Source: Dongia_A sp035695765
Lineage (GTDB): Bacteria > Pseudomonadota > Alphaproteobacteria > Dongiales > Dongiaceae
Direction: 5' to 3'
DNA length: 64,000 bases
Assembly: GCA_035695765.1 (NCBI GenBank)
Contig: DASRRI010000060.1
Span: forward strand, 1 to 64,000
The notes beneath the pieces are model-generated. The model was not told the DNA's origin and ran no database searches. It saw only the letters and a program-made list of their open reading frames with translations. The position numbers and the translations under genes were made by a program. Positions 1-8,058 of the stretch are shown piece by piece; within the stretch, counting starts at the first letter, position 1; the number at the start of each line of letters is the position of its first letter.

Positions 1-551
1 TGCAGGCACAGCAGGTTCTCCACGCGGTTCTCGAGCTGAAGCCGCTCGCGCACCAGCCGCTCGCGCTCGCGTCCCGGACGACGCACGTCCTCCTCGGATT
101 CGCTCGGAATCCGCACCATCGAACAGACCCGCGGCTCGCCCCGCAGCCAGGCCAGAAACGTCCGCAGCAGCATGTCCAAATCGATCCGGTCGGTCTTCGC
201 CCGCCGGTTCCGCCGGTCTACGGGAATGCTTGCTGGATGCATGATATGAACCTCGATCCCCTGTGCCAGCAGATAGCGCGCAATCCAGAAGCCGTCCCGA
301 CCGGCTTCGTAGGTCAAGGTCACGCGCTGGATCGCCTGACCCATGGCCAGTGCCTCAGACTTCCAGCGCTCGATCGATCTCAGCAGCTCGGCCAGATCGC
401 GCGCTTGCAGGCGACGACGCGGTCGGCGGGCGAGCCCAGGAACCACCGCTCCCACCTCCCACGACTTCCCGCTCAGTTCCAGCGCCAAGACCAACGTGCT
501 ATCGTGATCAAAGGCGGTCGCGGCATGATGCGGATTAAATTGCTTCGGCAT
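1..551 (-). mobile_element. IS110-family transposase, 5' part (cut by window edge)
   Basis: DEDD-type recombinase of an IS110-family element; only the first 183 codons are in the window and the frame stays open to base 1. The ATG at 551 has a strong AGGAG seven bases upstream. Recognisable blocks run in order: LVLALELSGKSW near residue 20, LTYEAGRDGFW, HPASIPVDRRNRRAKTDRID, then LLRTFLAWLRGEPRVCSM. In the family the acidic residues in these blocks form the RuvC-like site; here the first block has Glu where many members have Asp, as in other members of this subgroup. The C-terminal Tnp_20 half with its catalytic serine lies outside the window, so intactness cannot be judged. The element points away from the LysE gene at 734. 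Confidence 0.88.
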
Positions 552-555
552 TGGA

Positions 556-715
556 TCGCTCCTATCTGTCAGTCTTCGACAACCGACAAGATAGCCAATG
601 CCGCGGCCGCCGACCCCATAGCATCTTGGTCCGGCCATCCACGAGTTTCGGCGGGCAATGCCGGATCGTCTCAAGGAAACTCATGGATGGTCGTGCCAAG
701 CACGACCATGACGAA
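556..715 (-). ncRNA. Candidate IS110 bridge RNA region (non-coding element end)
   Basis: The roughly 180 bases upstream of the transposase hold no convincing gene but are rich in inverted repeats. CTATCTGTC (562-570) pairs with GACAAGATAG (585-594) with one bulged base, and the arm ends exactly at the transposase Shine-Dalgarno. A looser GC-rich stem (GGCC/GACC against GGTC/GGCC) follows, and a perfect hairpin lies at 687-709. In IS110-group elements the non-coding end upstream of the recombinase gene encodes the bridge (seek) RNA that chooses donor and target. Position and structure fit that; the assignment is inference and the boundaries are approximate. Confidence 0.4.
687..709. repeat. 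Perfect 9-bp inverted repeat at presumed IS end
   Basis: ATGGTCGTG (687-695), loop CCAAG, then CACGACCAT (701-709) form an uninterrupted nine-pair stem. It lies 24 bases before the LysE start and close to where the IS110 end should fall. It may be a bridge-RNA stem, a terminal structure of the element, or part of the flanking leader. Confidence 0.55.
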
Positions 716-733
716 AGAGGGGGACCTGACTCA

Positions 734-1396
734 ATGACGTCACCGGTCATCGACGCCACGCTCCTGCTGCCCACGTTACTTGCGGCGGCGGCTTACACGT
801 TGACGCCGGGGCCAGCCTTCTTGGCATTGCTCGGTATCGGTGCGACGCAGGGCAGGCGCGCCGGCATCGGCTTTCTCGCCGGACACTTGGCCGGCGACGT
901 GGTGTGGGCGTCATTGGCGTTGATCGCGATCATCGGCGCCCAATCGCTGGGAACCATGGTGTTCGACCTGCTGGGCCTCGCGTGCGGGCTTTATCTCTGC
1001 TGGCTGGGCTGGAAGGCGGCGAGCACGCGGCGCGATGCGGATCCTCAGGCGGCGCTCGGCGCCCGGCGACCGCTCGTCCGTGGGCTCACCTTCGGCCTCA
1101 TGAATCCCAAGGGCTATCCAGTGGCCGTGGCGACCTTTACTTCGCTGCTTGCCAGCCGGTCGCAGGACCTGAGCTGGGAGCGCATGCCGCTTCTCCTGCT
1201 GGCAGCATTCGCCGGCTTCATCTTGGCGGATGCGGTGCTGGCCTATGTCGTCGGCGCGGGACTGGTGCGGCGCTTCTATCGCCGGCACCAGCTGTGGGTG
1301 ACGCGCGCATCGGGCCTGCTGTTCATCGGCTTCGGGCTGAATGCGCTCTGGCATTCGACCCATGGACTATGGTCATCGTGGCGCCGCGCGGCGTGA
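734..1396 (+). CDS. LysE/RhtB family amino-acid exporter
   Basis: Inner-membrane exporter of the LysE/RhtB family, 220 residues, near the usual family length of about 200-210. The hallmark N-terminus is present: a first helix followed by TPGPAFLALLGIGATQGRRAG, then GHLAGDVVWASLALIAI, LGLYLCWLGWKA-type helix three, and FGLMNPKGYPVAVATF in the middle. About six hydrophobic segments are visible. Family members export amino acids or related metabolites; the substrate cannot be read from sequence. The ATG at 734 was chosen because the open frame upstream of it lies in the IS end and encodes nothing family-like. The 3' end overlaps the convergent EamA gene by 24 bases. The IS110 element sits immediately upstream and may have replaced its native promoter. 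Confidence 0.88.
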   Translation: MTSPVIDATLLLPTLLAAAAYTLTPGPAFLALLGIGATQGRRAGIGFLAGHLAGDVVWASLALIAIIGAQSLGTMVFDLLGLACGLYLCWLGWKAASTRRDADPQAALGARRPLVRGLTFGLMNPKGYPVAVATFTSLLASRSQDLSWERMPLLLLAAFAGFILADAVLAYVVGAGLVRRFYRRHQLWVTRASGLLFIGFGLNALWHSTHGLWSSWRRAA

Positions 1397-2233
1397 CGGC
1401 CACACGATGATTGCAAGGCCGAACAGGATGACGGCACCACCGATCAGCAGCGAACGATGCAGCGCCTCGCCCAGAGCGAGCACACCCGTCGCGACGCCCA
1501 CCGGCGGCATCAGCAGTGTAAAGGGCAGAAGCTGATCGATGCGGCTGCGGATCAGCAACCGGTACCAGAGAATATAGCCGGCGGCAAAGCCGACCAGGGC
1601 GATGGCGACCAGGCCGGTCCAGTCCTGCACAGTAGCGCGTGCCAGCCAGCCAAGTTGATCATTCTCTAATGCCAGGCTCATGATCAGGGCCTGCGGCCAG
1701 GCGTGGCGCGCCATGGCAGAATAGAAGGTCGTGCCGCTATCCTTGCAGCGCAGGCGGATCAGGATCTGCGCCGCCGACCAGGAGATCGTGCCGAGCGCGA
1801 TCAGGGCGATGCCCACCCAGGAGCTGTCCTCATCCGGCGCACCGATCACCACTGCGACGCCGGCCAGCGCGACCGTGCAACCAATTCCATTGCGCAGGCT
1901 TGGCCGGTCGATGCGCGCAGCCCAGGACATCAGCACCGCGAACGGCACCGTCAACTGCAGGAGCAGCGTGGAGGTCGTCGCCGGCAACAGGCTGAGGCCG
2001 AGGGCCAGAAAACAGCTCTGCGCACTGCCGCCCAGGGCAGCGATCAACATCATCCAAAGGAACGGCGTGCGGCTACGCGGCGCCAACGGCGTCACGACCA
2101 GTGCAATAATGGCATAGACCAGCGTGACGAAGAGCAGCGGTGGAAACGCAAGCATGACCGGCTTCATCAGGGTGAAGCCGACGCCCCAGATCACCTGGAC
2201 CAGCAGGGCAAGGCCGATATCCTTCGCAGGCAT
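1373..2233 (-). CDS. EamA/DMT family transporter
   Basis: Drug/metabolite transporter with two EamA repeats and about ten hydrophobic helices over 286 residues. It begins MPAKDIGLALLVQVIWGVGF, the typical first helix with the WGxxF signature, and contains SAAQILIRLRCKD at the start of the second half-repeat. The ATG at 2233 is chosen over an upstream frame extension because the family pattern starts there. Members efflux metabolites such as amino acids, cysteine derivatives or pyridine compounds; this substrate is unknown. The gene converges on and overlaps the LysE-type exporter, so the two are unlikely to share a transcript. Confidence 0.85.
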   Translation of the reverse strand: MPAKDIGLALLVQVIWGVGFTLMKPVMLAFPPLLFVTLVYAIIALVVTPLAPRSRTPFLWMMLIAALGGSAQSCFLALGLSLLPATTSTLLLQLTVPFAVLMSWAARIDRPSLRNGIGCTVALAGVAVVIGAPDEDSSWVGIALIALGTISWSAAQILIRLRCKDSGTTFYSAMARHAWPQALIMSLALENDQLGWLARATVQDWTGLVAIALVGFAAGYILWYRLLIRSRIDQLLPFTLLMPPVGVATGVLALGEALHRSLLIGGAVILFGLAIIVWPSRRAAPR

Positions 2234-2413
2234 GAAGTGCTCGAGGCGGGAAAGATTGTGGCGAGAATGCCTCGCCTTCCATGGTGGCGCAAGCAACCCA
2301 CGTTATCCACGTTATCCACAGGCGTTCGGCGCTTGTTCCGACCATCACGGGCGGACTAGAGTCGCCGCCGTTCCGATTCGGGGCGGATCACTTCATTATC
2401 GGCGGAGCATATT

Positions 2414-2662
2414 ATGGCGGATGCGGGCGGCATTGCGGCAGACCGGCTGAAATCCTTTATCGAGCGCATCGAGCGCCTCGAGGAGGAGAAGGCCGCGATT
2501 GCCGGGGATATCCGCGAGGTCTATTCCGAAGCCAAATCGACTGGCTTTGAGACGAAAATCATGCGGCAAGTCGTGCGCCTCCGGAAGATGGAGGCCCATG
2601 ACCGGGAAGAGCAGGAGCAGCTTCTGGACCTCTACAAGCGCGCTGTCGGCATGGTTGGGTAA
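2414..2662 (+). CDS. GapR-like DNA-binding protein (DUF2312)
   Basis: Small helical protein of 82 residues matching the GapR/DUF2312 family of Alphaproteobacteria. The pattern AADRLKSFIERIERLEEEK, followed by AIAGDIREVYSEAKSTGFE and MRQVVRLRKM, is diagnostic. In Caulobacter GapR is a nucleoid-associated protein that clamps overtwisted DNA ahead of replication and transcription. Coiled-coil heptads are evident across residues 8-35. A GGCGGAG ribosome site lies six to seven bases before the ATG. It is transcribed alone or with the downstream PAS gene, 58 bases away. Genomes often have more than one DUF2312 copy, so orthology to gapR itself is not certain. Confidence 0.85.
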   Translation: MADAGGIAADRLKSFIERIERLEEEKAAIAGDIREVYSEAKSTGFETKIMRQVVRLRKMEAHDREEQEQLLDLYKRAVGMVG

Positions 2663-2720
2663 ACGAAGCAAGTGGCTCGGGGGGACCTGACATCCGGGCC
2701 GTGAATGCTATGATGCCGCC

Positions 2721-3191
2721 ATGGACGACCTTGGCGGCATCAGGCTCATCCAGCCCGCGGAGCTGAACTCCGCGATCGTGCGCGCCGCTGCCGACTACTG
2801 GAACAGCAAGCGCAAAGGCGATGCACTGCCCCACAGCGATTTGTTCGATGCGTTGGAAGTGCCGCGCCTGCTGCCGCACCTGATGTGGAAGGACGTGCGG
2901 CGCGATCCCTGGGACTTCCGCTATCGCGTGATCGGGACGGTGGTGCGGGAGCACTCACGCGACAATTGGACCGGCAAATGGATGTCGGAGGTCGCGGGCC
3001 AAGGCGATGGCTCGACCGTGTTCCGCGTCATGCGCTGGGTGAGCGAAGAGGGCAAACCGGCAATCTTCCGCCCGCCTTACGTCGGGCCGCACAAGGAATA
3101 CAAATATTGCGAAGCCGCTGTGATGCCTTGGTGCAATCGCGACGGTGCGGTGGACCGGGTGCTGGTGGCAGTGGACTTCCTGACGGCGTGA
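2721..3191 (+). CDS. PAS_5-type sensor-domain protein
   Basis: Single-domain protein of 156 residues resembling the PAS_5 family, which is common in Rhodospirillales. Features are AADYWNSKRKGDALPHSDLFD near residue 25, then LPHLMWKDVRRDPWDFRYRVIGT, matching the family pattern in which a short ligand-binding PAS fold follows a tryptophan- and arginine-rich segment. There is no output domain, membrane helix or signal peptide, so it is predicted cytosolic. A related protein lies at 27241-27915. The function of this family is not established, and nothing nearby clarifies it. The 3' end converges with the kinase-like gene at 3196 with only four bases between. Confidence 0.7.
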   Translation: MDDLGGIRLIQPAELNSAIVRAAADYWNSKRKGDALPHSDLFDALEVPRLLPHLMWKDVRRDPWDFRYRVIGTVVREHSRDNWTGKWMSEVAGQGDGSTVFRVMRWVSEEGKPAIFRPPYVGPHKEYKYCEAAVMPWCNRDGAVDRVLVAVDFLTA

Positions 3192-3195
3192 CTCG

Positions 3196-4170
3196 TCAGG
3201 TGCCAGTGCAACTGAGCGTCATTCTTCTGATCGGTCCGCGGCAGACGTCAGAAACCCAGTCGAGCTCGCGCTGCAACAGATAGTCCTCGCCCTTTCCGCG
3301 CATGTCGGCCAAGGCCGCAAAAGCAGCGGCGGCGTGATAAACGGCCGTGCGCTGCCAGGATAACTCTTGACCGGTCTCGCGCGCGTAGGCAGCGAGGGCG
3401 CCCCGGGCGAATTGGTCGCCGAAGGAATGGACATACATGAAGTCCACATGCCGGTCTGCCAACGCGGCATCGTCAAAATCGAATAGTCCGTTTAGCGCCC
3501 CGGTCTCCAGATCGACCGCCATGTTGCCTCCCCAGACATCGCCGTGCGTTACGACGATGTCCGCGCTGGGCGGCTCTGTCTCGCGGTAGAGCTCAAGCAC
3601 CCTGGTGAATACCGCCGCAAACAGCGGGTCTGACAATTTCCCCACGAGGCGGACGCGGAGCGCTTCCGCGTCCGGCAAAGGATCGGCGTAGGCAAGGCCG
3701 ATCTCTTCCGCCTGCTCCTTGGTGAGAGCGCCATGCAGCTCACCCAGCGCGCGACCCAGATCGTCGGCCAGCCTCATGCCCTGGGGCAGGTCAGCAAAGG
3801 CACGCTCCCGGCCTTCGCCGCCAACCTGTTCGCCCGGAACGATGGTACGGACCTGCAAACTCGGCCCGGTGTCGTCGACCCGCGGCACGCCAAAGGAGAC
3901 GCGTGACGCCAGGAGTTGCAGCAGCCTTCCCTCTCTCCCCAGCCGTTCCACTGCTGTGGCGGAGTCCGGAATGAAAACGAGAACTTGGTCGGGAAGGCGA
4001 GCGACCCAGCGCCAGTGCCGCCGCTCCAGCCTCAGCTCGCCAGGCGGGACTGTCAGCCCGGCGACGGTTTGCAGGGCCGATGAGACGGTCTCAGGCGTGA
4101 TGGGATCGATCAGGTCTATCTGGCCATGCCGAGGCTCCGCCACTCCAGGACTATTCGCGCGGCCCCGCAT
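3196..4170 (-). CDS. Aminoglycoside-phosphotransferase-like kinase (APH family)
   Basis: Predicted small-molecule kinase with the APH fold, up to 324 residues. Visible motifs are the Brenner loop VVTHGDVWGGNM (His-Gly-Asp...Asn), followed by NGLFDFDDAALADRHVDF, which supplies the metal-binding Asp. The N-lobe contains VLVFIPDSATAVERLGREGRLLQLL. It is the last gene of the peptide-transporter operon: its ATG overlaps the end of the second ATPase gene by 20 bases, which suggests coupling; a GTG at 4143 is an alternative start. APH-fold enzymes phosphorylate antibiotics, choline, homoserine, fructosamines and others. The operon position hints at a substrate brought in by the transporter, but no substrate can be assigned. 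Confidence 0.75.
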   Translation of the reverse strand: MRGRANSPGVAEPRHGQIDLIDPITPETVSSALQTVAGLTVPPGELRLERRHWRWVARLPDQVLVFIPDSATAVERLGREGRLLQLLASRVSFGVPRVDDTGPSLQVRTIVPGEQVGGEGRERAFADLPQGMRLADDLGRALGELHGALTKEQAEEIGLAYADPLPDAEALRVRLVGKLSDPLFAAVFTRVLELYRETEPPSADIVVTHGDVWGGNMAVDLETGALNGLFDFDDAALADRHVDFMYVHSFGDQFARGALAAYARETGQELSWQRTAVYHAAAAFAALADMRGKGEDYLLQRELDWVSDVCRGPIRRMTLSCTGT

Positions 4171-5143
4171 GGTGGCAGGCGACGTAGTGGCTGGGGCTGG
4201 CGGGCAGCAGATCGGGCATGAGCTGGGCGCAGATTTCCGTCGCGCGCGGGCAGCGGGTGCGGAACGGGCAGCCTGACGGCGGATTGAGCGGCGAGGGCAG
4301 GTCGCCCTTGAGGACGATGCGATCCTTCTGTTTCTCGAGATCCGGATCGGGAATCGGCACCGCCGAGTTCAGCGCCTGGGTATAGGGATGCAGCGGATTG
4401 GCATAGATCGAATCGCGGTCCGCGATCTCCATCACCTTGCCGAGATAGAGCACCATTATCCGGTGGCTGATGTGCCGCACGACGCTGAGATTGTGCGAGA
4501 TGAAGATGAGGGACATGCCCATCTCGTGCTGCAGGTCCATCAGCAGGTTGACGATCTGCGCCTGGATCGACACATCGAGGGCCGAGACCGGCTCGTCGCA
4601 CACAATCATCTTCGGCTTGTTGATCATGGCACGCGCGATGCCGATGCGCTGGGCCTGGCCGCCGGAGAATTCGTGCGGATAGCGGTTGATCTGGTTCGGC
4701 AGCAAGCCGACCTTCGCCATCATCTGCCGGACGCGGTCCTTCACCTGCTGGCGCGACAGATTGGGATTGAAGACGGTCAGCGGCTCCGCGATGATCTGGC
4801 CGACCGTCATGCGCGGATTGAGCGAGGCGAGCGGATCCTGGAAGATGATCTGCATATCGCGGCGCTTCCGCTGCATCTCGCCGTGATCCAGCGCATGCAG
4901 GTCCTCGCCCAGCCACACCACGCGGCCGGCGGTTGCGGGCAGCAGCCGCAGCACGGCACGTCCCAGAGTCGACTTGCCGCAACCGGATTCGCCGACCAGG
5001 CCCAAAGTCTCGCCCGGCCTCAGATCGAAGGTGACGCCGTCGACAGCCTTGACCACGGCGGTTGGGCCGCCGAACACGCCCTTGCGCGTGACGTCGAAAT
5101 GAACTTTCAGGTCCTGAACGGAGAGGAGGGGTGCTGCACTCAT
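4151..5143 (-). CDS. Oligo/dipeptide ABC transporter ATP-binding protein (DppF/OppF type)
   Basis: Second ATPase of a peptide-import ABC complex, 330 residues. Walker A is GLVGESGCGKSTLGRAVL near residue 55, the Q-loop is IIFQDPLASLNPRMTVG, the ABC signature is HEFSGGQAQRIGIARA, and Walker B is MIVCDEPVSALD. The C-terminal oligopeptide/dipeptide extension with a cysteine cluster (CPFRTRCPRATEIC) is present; in the family this region can bind a 4Fe-4S cluster. The ATG at 5143 overlaps the previous stop as ATGA, indicating translational coupling to the DppD-type ATPase. It powers import of peptides or other small ligands with the permeases at 6114 and 7016. Confidence 0.93.
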   Translation of the reverse strand: MSAAPLLSVQDLKVHFDVTRKGVFGGPTAVVKAVDGVTFDLRPGETLGLVGESGCGKSTLGRAVLRLLPATAGRVVWLGEDLHALDHGEMQRKRRDMQIIFQDPLASLNPRMTVGQIIAEPLTVFNPNLSRQQVKDRVRQMMAKVGLLPNQINRYPHEFSGGQAQRIGIARAMINKPKMIVCDEPVSALDVSIQAQIVNLLMDLQHEMGMSLIFISHNLSVVRHISHRIMVLYLGKVMEIADRDSIYANPLHPYTQALNSAVPIPDPDLEKQKDRIVLKGDLPSPLNPPSGCPFRTRCPRATEICAQLMPDLLPASPSHYVACHHAGPRE

Positions 5144-6105
5144 AGCGACTCCAGATGGCAGGCCTTGGCGCGCCCTTCTGCGAAATTCCGCAGCAGGGGC
5201 TTCTCGGCGGCGCAGCGGTCGAACGCGTAGCTGCACCGGTCGCGGAAGCGGCAGCCGTCGGGCAGGCGCTGCAGGTTGGGCGGCTGGCCGCCGATGGTCT
5301 GCAGGCGGTTCGACCGATGCTCATCGAGGCGCGGCATGGAACGCAGCAGGCCTTGGGTATAGGGGTGCTGCGGCGTCTTGAAGAGCGGGCCGGCGTTGGC
5401 GCGCTCCGCGACCTCTCCCGCATACATCACCATCACACGGTCCGCGAGCCCGGCAATGACGCCGAGATCGTGGGTGATGAGCGCGATCGCCATGCCGGTT
5501 TCACGCTTCAGCTTGCCGAGCAGATCTAGGATCTGCGCCTGCACCGTGACGTCGAGGGCAGTGGTCGGCTCATCGGCGATCAGCAGCTCCGGCTTGCAGA
5601 GCAGAGCCATCGCGATCATCACGCGCTGCCGCATGCCACCGGAGAATTCGTGCGGGAACATGTGGACGCGGCGCTTGGCTTCGGGAATCTGCACGACATC
5701 CAGCAAGTCGACGGCCGCGGCGAGGGCCGCATCCTGGCTCATGCCGCGATGGGTTTCCAGCACCTCGGTCATCTGCCGCTTGACCGAAAGATAGGGATTC
5801 AGCGAGGTCATCGGGTCCTGGAAGATCATGGACATCTTGACGCCCCTGATCTTGTTCAACTCCTGGACCGGGAGATTGAGGATCTCCTTGCCCTTGAATT
5901 GCACGCTGCCCTCGGCGCGGCCATTCTTGGCGAGCAGGCCCATGACCGACATGAAGATCTGGCTCTTGCCCGATCCGGATTCGCCGACGATGCCGAGAGT
6001 CTCGCCGGAATCAATTGCGAAACTGACATCGCTGACGGCGCGGACGGCTCCTTCGGGCGTGGAAAAGGTCGTGTTGAGGTTGCGGACGTCGAGGATGGCG
6101 GTCAT
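5140..6105 (-). CDS. Oligo/dipeptide ABC transporter ATP-binding protein (DppD/OppD type)
   Basis: First ATPase of the peptide importer, 321 residues. Walker A is GIVGESGSGKSQIFMSVMG, the Q-loop MIFQDPMTSLNPYLSV, the signature HEFSGGMRQRVMIAMAL, and Walker B LLIADEPTTALD. The C-terminal family extension contains CRFRDRCSYAFDRC. Walker A has Gln where most paralogues have Thr after the serine (SGSGKSQ), which is seen in OppD-type members. The ATG at 6105 is chosen because sequence before it belongs to the permease gene read in another frame. It follows the permease stop after eight bases and overlaps the next gene by four. Confidence 0.93.
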   Translation of the reverse strand: MTAILDVRNLNTTFSTPEGAVRAVSDVSFAIDSGETLGIVGESGSGKSQIFMSVMGLLAKNGRAEGSVQFKGKEILNLPVQELNKIRGVKMSMIFQDPMTSLNPYLSVKRQMTEVLETHRGMSQDAALAAAVDLLDVVQIPEAKRRVHMFPHEFSGGMRQRVMIAMALLCKPELLIADEPTTALDVTVQAQILDLLGKLKRETGMAIALITHDLGVIAGLADRVMVMYAGEVAERANAGPLFKTPQHPYTQGLLRSMPRLDEHRSNRLQTIGGQPPNLQRLPDGCRFRDRCSYAFDRCAAEKPLLRNFAEGRAKACHLESL

Positions 6106-6113
6106 TTGTTCCC

Positions 6114-7007
6114 TCAACGGTCCTTGGGATCGAGCGCGTCGCGCATGCCATCGCCGATGAAATTGAGGCAGAGCAGCGTGACGGCCAGGATGCCGCCGGT
6201 CCCGATAATCGCCCAAGGCGCGATTTCCATGACCACGGCCGCTTCGCTCACCAGCGTGCCCCAGCTCGAATCCGGCTCCTGCACGCCCATGCCGAGGAAG
6301 CTGATGAAGCTTTCGGTCAGAATGACGTTGGGAACAGTCAAGGTCACATAGACGACGACCGGTCCCAGGCAATTGGGGATGATATGGCGCGTGATGATGC
6401 GCCACTTGGAAACGCCGCTCGCTTCCGCCGCCTCGATGAATTCGCGCCGGCGGATGGAGAGGGTCTGGCCGCGCACGATGCGCGCCATGTCGAGCCAGCT
6501 GACCGCGCCGATCGCGATATAGATCAGCGTGATGAAGCGCCCGAACACCACCGTCAGCATGATGACGAAAAAGATGAAGGGGATCGAATAGAGGATATCC
6601 ACGATCCGCATCATGAGGCCGTCAATGCGGCCGCCAATGAAGCCGGCCGTCGCGCCCCAGATCACGCCGATGACGAGGCTGACCAAGGTGGCGGTGAAGC
6701 CGACCAGCAGCGACACCTGGCCGCCATAGAGGGTGCGTACGAACAGGTCCCGGTTGTTGGCGTCGGTGCCGAGTAGATAGCCCAGCTCCAGATTGGGCGG
6801 GCCCCAGCTTTCGAGATCCCAATTGATGTCGTCGGGCGCGCGCAGGCCAAGATGCGGCGCCAGGAAGCAGGCGGCGACGATCAGGCAAAAGATGATGAGG
6901 CTGGTGACCGCCGCCTTGTTGCGGAGAAACCGGTGGCGGGCATCCGCCCACAGACTGCGGCCCTGGACTTCCTGGAGGGTTCCGGCCGAGATATCTGCGA
7001 CAGCCAT
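6114..7007 (-). CDS. Peptide ABC transporter permease (DppC/OppC type)
   Basis: Inner-membrane permease, 297 residues, with an N-terminal OppC segment (SLWADARHRFLRNKAAVTSL) followed by a first helix and then the BPD_transp_1 domain. The EAA coupling loop is visible as EFIEAAEASGVSKWRIITRHIIPNC. GTDANNRDLFVRTLYGGQVSL is typical of OppC/DppC. A GAGGTAAG ribosome site lies six bases before the ATG. Six membrane helices are expected. It pairs with the DppB-type permease encoded nine bases upstream and with both ATPases downstream. Confidence 0.93.
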   Translation of the reverse strand: MAVADISAGTLQEVQGRSLWADARHRFLRNKAAVTSLIIFCLIVAACFLAPHLGLRAPDDINWDLESWGPPNLELGYLLGTDANNRDLFVRTLYGGQVSLLVGFTATLVSLVIGVIWGATAGFIGGRIDGLMMRIVDILYSIPFIFFVIMLTVVFGRFITLIYIAIGAVSWLDMARIVRGQTLSIRRREFIEAAEASGVSKWRIITRHIIPNCLGPVVVYVTLTVPNVILTESFISFLGMGVQEPDSSWGTLVSEAAVVMEIAPWAIIGTGGILAVTLLCLNFIGDGMRDALDPKDR

Positions 7008-7015
7008 GGCTTACC

Positions 7016-7933
7016 TCAATCGTACCGGACCTTGGGGTCCAAGACGCCGTACAAGAGATCGGCGATCAGATTGCACAGGATGATAAGCGCCCCATAGAAG
7101 ACGGTCACGCCCATCACCAGCGTATAGTCGCGGTTCAGCGAGCCCTGCACAAAATAGCGGCCGATGCCCGGGATGGAGAATATCTGCTCCACCACCACGG
7201 AGCCGGTGATGATGTTGGCGACCGCCGGGCCCAGATACGACACGACCGGCAGGATTGCGGCGCGAATCGCATGGCGCGTGATCGTGACGCGCGCCGGCAG
7301 GCCTTTGGCGCGCGCGGTCCGCACGAAATTGCTGCTCAGAACCTCGATCATGCTGGCGCGCGTCAGCCGCGCGATGGCGGCGATCTGCGGCAGGCAGAGG
7401 GCGATCACCGGCAGCACGTAGTTCGAGGTATGTCCCCAGCCGCCGACCGGGAGTAACTGTAATTGCATCCCGATCAGCAGCGTCAATATCGGCGCAATGA
7501 CGAAATTCGGAACGGCAATGCCGACCATGGACACCGACATCGCGGCATAGTCTGCGGAAGTGTTCTGCCGCAACGCGGCCCAGATCCCGAGGGTGAGACC
7601 GATCACGAGCGCCAGGAAGATGGCGATGGCCCCGAGCTGGAGCGAAACCGGGAATCCGCCGAAGATCAGTTCGGCGACGCTGAAATCCTTGTATTTGAAG
7701 GACGGACCGAAATCGCCATGCAACAGCCCATTGAGGTAGCGCAGGAACTGCTGCCACAGCGGCTCGTCCAGGTGATAGGCCTTCAGCAGATTGGCTTCGA
7801 CCTCGGGCGGCACTTTTCGTTCGCGCGCGAAAGGCCCGCCGGGCGCCAGGCGCATCAGGAAGAACGTCCCGGCGATGATGATAAAGAGTGTCGGAATCGC
7901 ACCGCCCAAGCGGCGCATCAAATAATGGAGCAC
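7016..7933 (-). CDS. Peptide ABC transporter permease (DppB/OppB type)
   Basis: Inner-membrane permease, 305 residues from a GTG start at 7933. This start is preferred to a TTG at 7948 because GGAGGA lies six bases upstream of the GTG and the protein then begins at the family-typical LHYLMRRLGGAIPTLF helix. The MRLAPGGPF motif after helix one is the hallmark of DppB/OppB. The EAA loop is NFVRTARAKGLPARVTITRHAIRAAILPV. It forms the translocation pore with the DppC-type partner. It is separated from the binding-protein gene by 125 bases that contain a strong hairpin. Confidence 0.92.
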   Translation of the reverse strand: MLHYLMRRLGGAIPTLFIIIAGTFFLMRLAPGGPFARERKVPPEVEANLLKAYHLDEPLWQQFLRYLNGLLHGDFGPSFKYKDFSVAELIFGGFPVSLQLGAIAIFLALVIGLTLGIWAALRQNTSADYAAMSVSMVGIAVPNFVIAPILTLLIGMQLQLLPVGGWGHTSNYVLPVIALCLPQIAAIARLTRASMIEVLSSNFVRTARAKGLPARVTITRHAIRAAILPVVSYLGPAVANIITGSVVVEQIFSIPGIGRYFVQGSLNRDYTLVMGVTVFYGALIILCNLIADLLYGVLDPKVRYD

Positions 7934-8008
7934 CGATCGATCCTCCAAGCGCAGGCAGGCCCGTGGTGCGGGGCTCTTGGCATCTTAGTTCACTTCATTG
8001 GAAAGACA

Positions 8009-8041
8009 ACGACCGGCAACGCGTCAGGCGTTGCCGGTCGT
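8009..8041 (-). terminator. Attenuating hairpin between binding-protein and permease genes
   Basis: A perfect 14-bp stem (8009-8022 with 8028-8041) with a five-base loop lies 17 bases after the binding-protein stop. On the minus strand the stem is followed by TTGTCTTTCC, a weak T-rich tail. Such hairpins commonly let the binding-protein mRNA accumulate above the downstream transporter genes, either by partial termination or by blocking 3' decay. Confidence 0.65.
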
Positions 8042-8058
8042 CGATCAGGCCATGTCGG

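Noticed and set aside
4116..5423. Long minus-strand frame of 435 codons
   Set aside because: It is an alternative frame across the DppF gene; the DppF frame has all ABC motifs.
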